Shown here: one piece after another, positions 43,416 through 50,227 of the stretch
How the letters are laid out: each line of letters opens with the position of its first letter
Numbering within the stretch: the first letter of the stretch is position 1
NCBI RefSeq assembly: GCF_000422745.1
Contig: NZ_AUGQ01000018.1
Span: 1-50,227, forward strand
DNA: 50,227 bases
Direction of reading: 5' to 3'
From: Microbacterium gubbeenense DSM 15944
GTDB taxonomy: Bacteria > Actinomycetota > Actinomycetes > Actinomycetales > Microbacteriaceae
Notes under the pieces: generated by a model
The model's database searches: none
Told to the model about the DNA's origin: nothing
The model's input: the letters and a program-made list of their open reading frames with translations, nothing else
Made by a program: the position numbers and the translations under genes

Positions 43416-44933
43416 ATGGTCACGTTCGTCGACGAGGTCACCCTGCACCTGAAGGCCGGCAGCGGCGGAAACGGCTGCGTGTCGGTTCGCCGTGAGAAAT
43501 TCAAGCCGCTCGCCGGGCCAGATGGCGCGAACGGCGGCAACGGCGGCGACATCGTGCTCGTCGCCGATTCGCAGACCACCACGCTGCTGCCGTACCACCA
43601 CCTGCCGCACCGCAAGTCGGACAACGGCGGGTTCGGAATGGGCGACATGCGCTCGGGCGCGCACGGCGCGACCCTCGAACTTCCGGTGCCGGTCGGCACG
43701 GTCGTGAAGTCGCCCGACGGCGAGGTGCTCGTCGACATGATCGAGCCCGGCATGACCTTCGTCGCCGCGCAGGGCGGCCTCGGCGGCCTCGGAAACGCCG
43801 CGCTGTCGTCGCCCAAACGCAAGGCCCCGGGGTTCGCTCTGTTCGGCACGTCGGGCGACGAGCGCCGCGTCATCCTTGAGCTCAAGACGCTCGCCGACGT
43901 CGCGCTCGTGGGGTTCCCGTCGGCCGGCAAGTCGAGCCTCATCGCGGCGATCTCTGCGGCGAAGCCGAAGATCGCCGACTACCCCTTCACGACGCTGCAC
44001 CCGAACCTCGGCGTCGTGCAGGCGGGAGACACCCGATACACCGTCGCCGACGTTCCCGGCCTCGTCGAGGGCGCGAGCGAGGGGCGCGGGCTGGGGCTCG
44101 AGTTCCTGCGCCACGTCGAACGATGCACCGCTCTCGTGCACGTGCTCGACTGCGCCACGCTCGAGCCGGGGCGCGACCCGCTGAGCGACCTCGAGATCAT
44201 CCGCACCGAGCTCGCGCGCTATCCGGTGCCCGAGGGCCAGACGCCCCTCATCGAGCGCCCGCAGATCGTGGTGCTGAACAAGATCGACGTGCCCGAGGCC
44301 GAGGAGCTCGCCGCCTTCGTGCGCGCCGACATCGAAGCACTCGGATACCGCGTGCTCGAGATCTCGACCGTGGCGCACCGCGGGCTGCGCGAGCTGACGT
44401 TCGCGCTGGCCGAGCTCGTCAAGGCCGAGCGCGAACGCATCCCTGAGGTCGCACCCGCTGAGCGCGTCGTGATCCGGCCGACGTCCAGCGCACCGGAGTT
44501 CACGGTCAAGGCCGAGGGCGGCTCGTACGGCACGCTCTACCGCATCCTCGGTGCGAAGCCGGAGCGGTGGGTCGAGCAGACCGACTTCAAGAACGACGAG
44601 GCGGTCGGGTACCTCGCCGACCGGCTCGACAAGCTCGGCATCGAGAACGCGTTGGCGCGCGCGGGCGCAACCCCCGGTTCGCCCGTTGTGATCGGTGGGG
44701 GCGACGGCGTCGTCTTCGACTGGGATCCGGCGATCAGCTCGGCCGCCGAGCTGACGCAGGCACCGCGCGGATCCGATGCGCGCCTCGAGGGCAACCAGCG
44801 CCGCACGACGCACGAGCGCCGCGACGCGTACAAGGCGCGCCAGGACGCCCGTACGATCGAGCGCGCACTGGAAGACGAGCGCCGCATTGCGGGCAGCGCC
44901 GCGGAGGCCGAGAACCCGGATGTGACCGAGTGA
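43416..44933 (+). CDS. obg: GTPase Obg
   Basis: 505 residues from ATG 43416, with GAAGAGGCACC upstream. The Gly-rich Obg fold covers 1-158 ([33 protein letters not shown]). The G domain has GFPSAGKSS (G1), a threonine switch in [11 protein letters not shown] (G2), [10 protein letters not shown] (G3) and NKID (G4). A C-terminal OCT domain follows ([19 protein letters not shown]), then a charged tail of about 70 residues. It takes part in late 50S assembly and stress signalling. It overlaps proB by four bases. Confidence 0.97.
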   Translation: MVTFVDEVTLHLKAGSGGNGCVSVRREKFKPLAGPDGANGGNGGDIVLVADSQTTTLLPYHHLPHRKSDNGGFGMGDMRSGAHGATLELPVPVGTVVKSPDGEVLVDMIEPGMTFVAAQGGLGGLGNAALSSPKRKAPGFALFGTSGDERRVILELKTLADVALVGFPSAGKSSLIAAISAAKPKIADYPFTTLHPNLGVVQAGDTRYTVADVPGLVEGASEGRGLGLEFLRHVERCTALVHVLDCATLEPGRDPLSDLEIIRTELARYPVPEGQTPLIERPQIVVLNKIDVPEAEELAAFVRADIEALGYRVLEISTVAHRGLRELTFALAELVKAERERIPEVAPAERVVIRPTSSAPEFTVKAEGGSYGTLYRILGAKPERWVEQTDFKNDEAVGYLADRLDKLGIENALARAGATPGSPVVIGGGDGVVFDWDPAISSAAELTQAPRGSDARLEGNQRRTTHERRDAYKARQDARTIERALEDERRIAGSAAEAENPDVTE

Positions 44934-45781
44934 CGGCATACGCGCGGCACGACATCTTGTCGGCCCGTCGTATCGTCGTCAAGGTCGGATCGTCGTCGAT
45001 CAGCGGCAATGCCGAATGGCGCATCGACATGCTGGTCGACGCGATCATCGAGGCGCGTGCGCGAGGCCAGGAGATCATCCTGGTCTCGTCCGGTGCCATC
45101 GCGACGGCGCTGTCGCTGATGGACTTCAGCGCGGGCCGCCCGACCGATCTCGCGACCCAACAGGCGGCGGCCGCCGTCGGACAGAACGTGCTGCTGTGGC
45201 GGTGGCAGTCGAGCCTCGCGCGCTTCGACGTGCTGGCGGGACAGGTGCTGCTGACGCTGACCGACATGCAGAACGACACCCCGCGGTCGAACGCGCGTCG
45301 CGCCCTCGACCGCCTGCTCACGCTCGGCGTGCTGCCGATCGTGAACGAGAACGACACGGTCGCAACCCACGAGATCCGCTTCGGCGACAACGACCGGCTG
45401 TCGGCGCTCGTGGCGCACCTCATGAAGGCCGACGCCCTCATCCTGCTCAGCGACATCTCCGCGCTGTACACCGCGCCGCCCGACCGCGACGGCGCCCGCC
45501 CGATCGATACGATCGGTCCGGACGAGGACATGCGCCAGTACGAGTTCGGCGACAAGGTCGTCAACAGCGTCGGAACAGGGGGAGCGGCCACGAAGGCGTC
45601 CGCCGCCCGTCTGGCGCAGGATAATGGGGTGGGAGCGCTCGTTACGGGCGCGGACAACATCGCCGACGCCCTCGCAGGGCGCCAGGTGGGCACGTGGTTC
45701 GCGCCGGCGCCGACGAGCGAGCCGAAGACCGACACGCTGTCGGTGATCCTGAGTGATGACGACCACGAGGTGACGAGATGA
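44930..45781 (+). CDS. proB: Glutamate 5-kinase (lacking the PUA domain)
   Basis: 283 residues; GTG 44930 overlaps the obg stop (GTGA). It makes gamma-glutamyl phosphate, the first step of proline synthesis. The amino-acid kinase fold is complete: [58 protein letters not shown] and [17 protein letters not shown]. coli and mycobacterial ProB are about 370 residues and end in a PUA domain; this protein stops after the kinase domain. Feedback inhibition resides mainly in the kinase domain, so it may still respond to proline. Confidence 0.95.
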   Translation: MTAYARHDILSARRIVVKVGSSSISGNAEWRIDMLVDAIIEARARGQEIILVSSGAIATALSLMDFSAGRPTDLATQQAAAAVGQNVLLWRWQSSLARFDVLAGQVLLTLTDMQNDTPRSNARRALDRLLTLGVLPIVNENDTVATHEIRFGDNDRLSALVAHLMKADALILLSDISALYTAPPDRDGARPIDTIGPDEDMRQYEFGDKVVNSVGTGGAATKASAARLAQDNGVGALVTGADNIADALAGRQVGTWFAPAPTSEPKTDTLSVILSDDDHEVTR

Positions 45782-47031
45782 CCGCCGACGCCCCCGAGAT
45801 CAGGTTCGCGCGCGCGAAGGCCGCGGCGAAGCAGATCGCGAGACTCACGAGCCGCGAGAAGGCCGACGCGCTCGGCGCGATCGCGGACGCTCTCGTCGCG
45901 GGATCGGCTCGGATCGTCGAGGCGAATTCCGAGGACCTCGATCGCGGGCGCGCGAACGGTATCGGCGACTCGCTGCTCGACCGCCTGGCGCTTACGACGG
46001 AGCGCGTGGGCGCGCTGGCGGACGCGACGCGCGACGTCGCCCGCCTGGCGGACCCGGTGGGCGAGGTGGTGCGCGGACAGCGCCTGCCGAACGGACTGCG
46101 CCTCGAAGAGGTTCGCGTGCCGTTCGGCGTCGTCGGCGCGATCTATGAGGCGCGGCCGAACGTCACGGTCGACATCGCATCGCTCGCGCTGCGCTCCGGC
46201 AACGCGGTCGTCCTGCGCGGGGGGAGCGCCGCGGCGTCATCGAACACCGTGCTGGTCGACATCATGCGCGAGGCGCTCCGATCGTGCGGTGTCGACCCCG
46301 AGGCGATCCAGACCGTCGACGAGTTCGGCCGCGTCGGCGCGAATGCGATGATGACCGCGCGCGGCCTCATCGACGTGCTCGTGCCGCGCGGATCCGCGAA
46401 CCTCATCGAGACGGTCGTCACGAGCTCGACGGTGCCCGTGATCGAGACCGGCGCCGGCAACGTGCACGTCGTGTTGGATTCGAGCGCGCCGGAGGAGATG
46501 GCGCGCGAGATCACCGTGAACTCGAAGACGCATCGCCCGAGCGTGTGCAACTCGGCCGAGAGCGTTCTCGTGCTGCGCGACGCAGCCGAGCGCCTTGTTC
46601 CCGGCGTCGTGGCGGCTCTCCAGCAGGCGGGCGTCACGGTGCACGGCGACCAGACGGTTCAGGACCTCGCGAATGGCGTTGTTCCGGCGACCGACGACGA
46701 CTGGGCGACCGAGTACCTCACGCTCGATATCGCCATGCGCGTGGTCGATACGCTCGACGATGCGCTCGATCACATCGATCGCTACAGCACGCACCACACC
46801 GAAACGATCGTGACCAGCGACGTCGCCAACGCCGAGCGGTTCCTCGCCGAGGTCGATTCGGCGGCTGTGTACGTGAACGCCTCGACGCGGTTCACCGATG
46901 GCGGCGAGTACGGCTTCGGCGCGGAGGTGGGCATCTCGACGCAGAAGCTCCACGCCCGCGGCCCGATGGGGCTGCCCGAGCTGACGAGCACGAAATGGAT
47001 CGGACGCGGCGCCGGCCAGGTGCGCGCGTAA
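45778..47031 (+). CDS. proA: Glutamate-5-semialdehyde dehydrogenase (gamma-glutamyl phosphate reductase)
   Basis: 417 residues; ATG 45778 overlaps the proB stop (ATGA). It reduces gamma-glutamyl phosphate with NADPH to glutamate semialdehyde, the second step of proline synthesis. An aldehyde dehydrogenase fold with VPFGVVGAIYEARPNVTVD, LRGGSAAASSNTVL, VIETGAGNVHVVLDSSA, catalytic Cys in HRPSVCNSAESVL, and NASTRFTDGGEYGFGAEVGI near the end. Works with ProB, probably as a complex channelling the unstable intermediate. Confidence 0.97.
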   Translation: MTADAPEIRFARAKAAAKQIARLTSREKADALGAIADALVAGSARIVEANSEDLDRGRANGIGDSLLDRLALTTERVGALADATRDVARLADPVGEVVRGQRLPNGLRLEEVRVPFGVVGAIYEARPNVTVDIASLALRSGNAVVLRGGSAAASSNTVLVDIMREALRSCGVDPEAIQTVDEFGRVGANAMMTARGLIDVLVPRGSANLIETVVTSSTVPVIETGAGNVHVVLDSSAPEEMAREITVNSKTHRPSVCNSAESVLVLRDAAERLVPGVVAALQQAGVTVHGDQTVQDLANGVVPATDDDWATEYLTLDIAMRVVDTLDDALDHIDRYSTHHTETIVTSDVANAERFLAEVDSAAVYVNASTRFTDGGEYGFGAEVGISTQKLHARGPMGLPELTSTKWIGRGAGQVRA

Positions 47032-47097
47032 CAATCATCACAGGCCCTTCACGATAGGCTGGAGGGCACCGACAGATTTTCTTCGAACGGAGTCAGG

Positions 47098-47292
47098 ATG
47101 CATATCGCCGCCTCGATCGTCACCCTCGCAGCTGAGGCGGAGCATCACGGAAATGTGATGCTCGAGACGCTGCCGATCGCGTTCATCGCCGTGGCGATCT
47201 TCGGTGTGCTCGCGCTCGTGACGGCCTCGTACACGAACGTAGCTCACCGCCACGCCGACCCGGCCGAGCGCAACGACGAGTCGTCGCACTGA
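47098..47292 (+). CDS. Small single-pass membrane protein of unknown function
   Basis: 64 residues from ATG 47098, with CGGAGTCAGG before it. A short N-terminal stretch with EAEHHGNVM is followed by one membrane helix (about residues 24-46: [18 protein letters not shown]) and a His/Asp-rich cytoplasmic tail ([15 protein letters not shown]). It lies between proA and nadD, five bases before nadD, and is likely co-transcribed with nadD. No family recognised. Confidence 0.7.
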   Translation: MHIAASIVTLAAEAEHHGNVMLETLPIAFIAVAIFGVLALVTASYTNVAHRHADPAERNDESSH

Positions 47293-47296
47293 GCGC

Positions 47297-47896
47297 GTGA
47301 CACTTTCGTCGGGGCGCGCTCGCATCGGAGTGATGGGCGGGACGTTCGATCCCATCCACCACGGCCACCTGGTGGCCGCGAGCGAAGTCGCGACGAGCTT
47401 CGGCCTCGACGAGGTCATCTTCGTTCCGACCGGCCAGCCGTGGCACAAGAACGATGTCTCGGGGGCGCAGGAGCGCTACGAGATGACCGTCATCGCAACG
47501 GCGTCCAACCCGGGCTTCACGGTCAGCCGGGTCGACATCGACCGCACGGGTGCGACTTACACCGTCGATACCCTGCGCGATCTGCAGAACGCGCGTCCCG
47601 AGGCCGAGCTCTTCTTCATCACGGGCGCCGATGCGATCGCGCAGATCGTGGGCTGGCGAGATCATGATGAGCTGTGGGATCTTGCGCATTTCGTTGCAGT
47701 ATCGCGCCCGGGGCATACGCTGGACATCGGCGACCTGCCGAGTGACAGGGTGAGCCGGCTCGAGATCCCGGCCCTCGCGATTTCGTCGACGGATTGTCGA
47801 GAACGCGTCGCGGGCGGGCTTCCGGTCTGGTACCTCGTGCCCGACGGCGTCGTTCAGTACATCGCCAAACACCATCTTTATCGGAGCAAGGAATGA
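47297..47896 (+). CDS. nadD: Nicotinate-nucleotide adenylyltransferase
   Basis: 199 residues from GTG 47297. It joins ATP and nicotinate mononucleotide to form deamido-NAD. The nucleotidyltransferase fold is clear: [20 protein letters not shown] with the HxGH motif, [11 protein letters not shown], and [12 protein letters not shown] as the variant of the ISSTxxR motif. [20 protein letters not shown] is also typical. It overlaps the next gene by four bases (ATGA). nadD before rsfS is conserved in mycobacteria. Confidence 0.96.
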   Translation: MTLSSGRARIGVMGGTFDPIHHGHLVAASEVATSFGLDEVIFVPTGQPWHKNDVSGAQERYEMTVIATASNPGFTVSRVDIDRTGATYTVDTLRDLQNARPEAELFFITGADAIAQIVGWRDHDELWDLAHFVAVSRPGHTLDIGDLPSDRVSRLEIPALAISSTDCRERVAGGLPVWYLVPDGVVQYIAKHHLYRSKE

Positions 47897-48825
47897 GCAC
47901 TTCTGGCGAGCAGGAGAATCGTCCGCTGACGAGGCGCGAGCTTCGCGAGCTGCGCGCGCGAGGCGGCTCCGTGCCCGTTCGCGGCACGGAGGCCTCCGAG
48001 AAGGATACCGTCGTCGAGCCCGCTCCCGCGGCCGATCAGGACGCCGTCGATCAGGACGCTGCCTCCGTGCGGGGAGCGGTCGCGGAAGCGGGTCCGGCCG
48101 TCGAGCAGGAGCCTGCCGCCGAGGCTCCCGAGGCTCGCGGTCCGAACGTGGTTGCGACCTCCGCGCAGGAGGGCTCCGAGGTTCCCCCGCTCACGCGCCG
48201 CGAGCTGCGCCGCCTGCGCACGAACGAGATGCCCGTCATCGAGATCGATGACGACCCGTCCGATTCGCCGTCCGCCGCCGTCGACGACCCCGACGTGGCG
48301 ATCAACGTGATCTCCGAGGTGCGCACGGACCCGGATGAGGCGACCGCTGCGCAGTCGTCGCCTGCCGACGACGACGCGGAGCCGAACACGACGGTCATCC
48401 CGGCGCTGAGCCCGACGTTCGGAGCGGGTGTCGGGAACGCCGTGTGGGCGCCCGACGAGTCGGCGTCGTTCGACGACATCATGGAGCGTCACGCCACGAC
48501 GTCGCCCAGCTCGATCATCATGACGAGCTCGCACCGGCTCGCCGACGGCATCGGATCCACCGGCGCCGCGAAGGGCACGACCGACGGTCGCGACGTCGAC
48601 GCTGTCCTCCTCGACGGCGAGCTGCCGCCGAGCTCGTCACCGACGCCCATCGCGGCGTCTTCAGCCATCTCGACTCAGAAGGCTGCGCACGAGGTCATTC
48701 GCCCTCCGACGCCCGACAAGGGGCGCGGCCTGCTGATGGTACTCGGCATCACGGCGGGCGGCCTCGGCATCGTCGCGATCGGAACCCTTATCACCCTCTA
48801 TTTCACGGGAGTCTTCAACCAGTGA
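47893..48825 (+). CDS. Disordered, tail-anchored membrane protein with repeated LTRRELR motifs
   Basis: 310 residues; ATG 47893 overlaps the nadD stop. Most of the protein is Ala/Glu/Asp/Ser/Pro-rich and predicted disordered. The motif [10 protein letters not shown] occurs near residue 12 and again as [10 protein letters not shown] near residue 104. One hydrophobic segment (about 283-305, [20 protein letters not shown]) sits at the very end with only a few residues after it, so the bulk is cytoplasmic. No enzyme domain. It lies inside the nadD-rsfS operon, coupled on both sides. The basic repeats could bind nucleic acid, ribosomes or a partner protein; this is speculation. Confidence 0.8.
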   Translation: MSTSGEQENRPLTRRELRELRARGGSVPVRGTEASEKDTVVEPAPAADQDAVDQDAASVRGAVAEAGPAVEQEPAAEAPEARGPNVVATSAQEGSEVPPLTRRELRRLRTNEMPVIEIDDDPSDSPSAAVDDPDVAINVISEVRTDPDEATAAQSSPADDDAEPNTTVIPALSPTFGAGVGNAVWAPDESASFDDIMERHATTSPSSIIMTSSHRLADGIGSTGAAKGTTDGRDVDAVLLDGELPPSSSPTPIAASSAISTQKAAHEVIRPPTPDKGRGLLMVLGITAGGLGIVAIGTLITLYFTGVFNQ

Positions 48826-49205
48826 GCCCTTCGTCAATCGACATGCTGCAGACCGCAGCGACCGCCGCCGACAAGCTTGGGGCGGAGGAGCTGGTTGCTC
48901 TCGACGTGTCTGAGCCCATGCCGCTGGCAGACATCTTCCTCATCGCCTCGGGCCGCTCCGAGCGTGCCGTGAGCGCAATCTCGGACGAGGTCGAGCGCGC
49001 GCTGCTCGAGACCGGGCACAAGCTGCTGCGCCGTGAGGGCAAGGGCGGCGGTCGCTGGGTGCTGTGCGACTTCGGCGACCTGATCGTGCACATCTTCCAC
49101 CGCGAGGAGCGCGAGTTCTACGCGCTCGAACGCCTGTGGAAGGATTGCCCCGCGGTTCCCTTCGAGCTGCCGACACGCCCGTCTGCATCGCCGGATTTCG
49201 CGTGA
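48822..49205 (+). CDS. rsfS: Ribosomal silencing factor RsfS
   Basis: 127 residues from GTG 48822, which overlaps the previous stop (GTGA). RsfS binds L14 on the 50S subunit and blocks subunit joining when nutrients are scarce. Typical segments are ADKLGAEELVALDVSEPMPL, ADIFLIASGRSERAVSAISD, GKGGGRWVLCDFGDLIVHIF and HREEREFYALERLWKD. Last gene of the proBA-nadD-rsfS stretch; tRNA-Ala follows 57 bases later. Confidence 0.96.
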   Translation: MSPSSIDMLQTAATAADKLGAEELVALDVSEPMPLADIFLIASGRSERAVSAISDEVERALLETGHKLLRREGKGGGRWVLCDFGDLIVHIFHREEREFYALERLWKDCPAVPFELPTRPSASPDFA

Positions 49206-49262
49206 TCCCAGAGCTCGATGTAAGCTGGATGAGTTGCCCGCGAGGGTAAGGAAATCTCATTC

Positions 49263-49335
49263 GGGCCCATGGCGCAGCTGGTAGCGCACCTGCATGGCAT
49301 GCAGGGGGTCGGGGGTTCGAGTCCCCCTGGGTCCA
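49263..49335 (+). tRNA. tRNA-Ala (anticodon GGC)
   Basis: GGGCCCA (49263-49269) pairs with TGGGTCC (49328-49334) with one G-U; discriminator A. Anticodon stem CCTGC/GCAGG around ATGGCAT with GGC at 49296-49298; T arm GGGGG-TTCGAGT-CCCCC. CCA is not encoded. A recombinase frame on the opposite strand runs through it. Confidence 0.96.
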
Positions 49336-49352
49336 CGTAAAGTTGAACGTTC

Positions 49353-49389
49353 GAACCTTGCCCCGCGTGATCGCGGGGCAAGGTTCTTT
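49353..49389 (+). terminator. Terminator after tRNA-Ala
   Basis: GAACCTTGCCCCGCG (49353-49367) pairs with CGCGGGGCAAGGTTC (49372-49386) around TGAT, followed by TTTC. It lies inside the open recombinase frame of the other strand. Confidence 0.9.
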
Positions 49390-49970
49390 CGTTGCGTGGC
49401 CTGGGGATGGCCTCGAGGATCGTCGCGATCGTCCGGGCTGGTTCGAGGGCGGCTTGGTCTTCTTCATCGATGGTGATGCGGTCGAATAGTGCCCGGTTGA
49501 GCATCCGTCGTTCGGCGGGTTCGGCCTTCGCGTACACGTCACCGATGTCGGTGAGGAGGCCGAGGATCGCGCCGAGCCCGATCCTCGCGTTGTCGTAGGT
49601 CGTCGCGAGGGTGTCGAGCCGGTTCGTGATGGCGTGGAGGCTCGCGCGGATGCGGTCCTGTTCGGTTTTGAGGAGGTCGATGGGGATCGCGTCGGCGTAG
49701 TGGGCTTGGAGGAGTTTGACCTGTTCGGCTTCGAGCTTGGCCTTCTGCCCGGCAAGCAGAGTCCGTTCGTCGCTGGTCGATTCGGCGAGGGCGTCGAAGA
49801 CCTGCCCGAGCACGGCCTTGATCTGTTCGGCTTCGTCGTCGGTGACGGAGACGTGCTGGTAGCGGTTCTCGATGCTCTGCTCGACGCGGTGGACGAGGAT
49901 GGCGGTGCGCTGGCAGTCGTTGCGCTTGAACCGGCGGCCGGTGCAGGTGAAGTAGTCGTAGGCGACGCCC

Positions 49971-50227
49971 TGAATCGGCCTGACTTTCGTTCCTATCGGG
50001 AGCCTTGTCCGGCAGTTGCTGGATTGGCTGATTCGAGGTCAGCGTAGTACGCGTTCTCGACCTCGGTGGGTGTGCGCATGTCGAGCTCGCCGTGGAGGCG
50101 CTGATTGTTCCACCACCACACCCACTCGAGCGTCGCCAGCTCGACCTGCTCGACCGTTCGCCAGGGCCCTTGCTGACGGATCAGCTCGGTCTTGTAGAGG
50201 TTGTTGACGGCCTCGGCCATCGCGTTG
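49971..50227 (-). mobile_element. IS3-family element, 3' end (truncated by window edge)
   Basis: On plus, the element appears to start with TGAATCGGCC at 49971, giving the terminal ...CA of the TG...CA ends of IS3 elements when read on minus. The first 22 bases carry a presumptive inverted repeat before the transposase stop at 49993. It interrupts the serine recombinase reading frame. The other end and the target duplication lie outside the window. Confidence 0.65.
49993..50227 (-). CDS. IS3-family transposase (OrfB) C-terminal fragment
   Basis: The last 78 residues or so, open to the window edge, with stop TAG at 49993-49995. AVNNLYKTELIRQQGPWRTV then LATLEWVWWWNNQRLHGELD and TPTEVENAYY match the end of the rve integrase core of IS3 OrfB; the Glu of YKTELI is the third catalytic acidic residue of the DDE triad. 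The rest of the gene is outside the window. Confidence 0.9.
   Translation of the reverse strand, partial: NAMAEAVNNLYKTELIRQQGPWRTVEQVELATLEWVWWWNNQRLHGELDMRTPTEVENAYYADLESANPATAGQGSR

Larger units (their letters stand above)
49118..49970 (-). pseudogene. Serine recombinase (large resolvase/integrase), C-terminal remnant cut by an IS3-type element
   Basis: The frame is open from the IS boundary at 49970. It starts with GVAYDYFTCTGRRFKRNDCQ, the zinc-ribbon of large serine recombinases, then a coiled-coil region (LAGQKAKLEAEQVKLLQAHY, LLKTEQDRIRASLHAITNRL) and RRMLNRALFDRITIDEE. The N-terminal resolvase domain with catalytic Ser is absent; the IS replaces it. Recognisable homology ends near 49390. 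Beyond that the frame stays open antisense through the tRNA-Ala terminator, tRNA-Ala and the end of rsfS (stop at 49118), so the native end is probably lost or lies at the attachment site. Non-functional as it stands. Confidence 0.75.

Overview
The window is about 50 kb of high-GC DNA (roughly two thirds G+C) from an actinobacterium, most likely a member of the Microbacteriaceae such as Microbacterium. The grounds are codon use, an actinobacterial ultrashort-stem T-box in front of ileS, a ClpP1-ClpP2 pair, a trHbO globin, a coproporphyrin-type ferrochelatase, and a gene order that largely follows Mycobacterium tuberculosis from glbO to rsfS (glbO, pepN, rpiB, nei, tig, clpP1, clpP2, clpX, valS, folC, ndk, rne, rplU, rpmA, obg, proB, proA, nadD, rsfS). 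No rRNA gene, CRISPR array or replication origin was seen.

Layout. 1-276 is the tail of an ISL3-type insertion sequence. 311-3099 is a LysR regulator divergent from an orphan fumarate reductase/succinate dehydrogenase-like flavoprotein. 3116-4000 (minus) is tRNA-Arg(TCT), orn and tRNA-His(GTG), closed by a strong terminator. 4181-5984 holds an SSB paralogue and a secreted ThuA-like protein with a textbook promoter. 6071-7753 is ettA. 7818-12108 (minus) is a compatible-solute ABC importer: ATPase with CBS domains, permease, then two paralogous lipoprotein substrate-binding proteins separated by hairpins. 12399-14083 is sufS-sufU, followed by tesB, a gene of unknown function, glbO and pepN (16056-18614), cpfC, rpiB, nei and an amidohydrolase, then dps and a gamma-carbonic-anhydrase-like gene with iron-box-like sites between them. 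24299-28810 is tRNA-Gly, tRNA-Pro, tig, clpP1, clpP2 and clpX. 28903-31740 (minus) is valS with a small unknown gene behind it, then an ArsR regulator with a tandem SRPBCC protein. 33231-38979 is the T-box, ileS, folC, a DUF4233 membrane protein and ndk. 39030-42482 is a VKOR-like protein, rne and a DUF4031 gene. 42525-49205 is rplU, rpmA, obg, proB, proA, a small membrane protein, nadD, a disordered tail-anchored protein and rsfS. The window closes with tRNA-Ala(GGC), a broken serine recombinase and the end of an IS3-family element.

The genes are mostly housekeeping: translation (aminoacyl-tRNA synthetases, ribosomal proteins, Obg, RsfS, EttA), protein quality control (trigger factor, ClpXP1P2), RNA turnover (RNase E, Orn), Fe-S and haem supply (SufSU, CpfC, Dps), proline, folate and NAD synthesis, and osmoprotection. 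Many junctions are 1-4 base stop/start overlaps (sufS-sufU, ileS-folC-DUF4233, obg-proB-proA, nadD-310 aa protein-rsfS, proV-proW, pepN-glbO), which marks co-translated operons. Many transcription units end in long, nearly perfect hairpins. Accessory DNA is confined to the two edges. No clearly new multi-gene system was found. The points most worth following up are regulatory (iron boxes, a ClgR-like box, a leaderless ArsR operator, structured leaders of rne and rplU, hairpins inside the transporter operon), a few unknown small proteins, the recombinase read antisense through tRNA-Ala, and an apparent excess of GGATCC.
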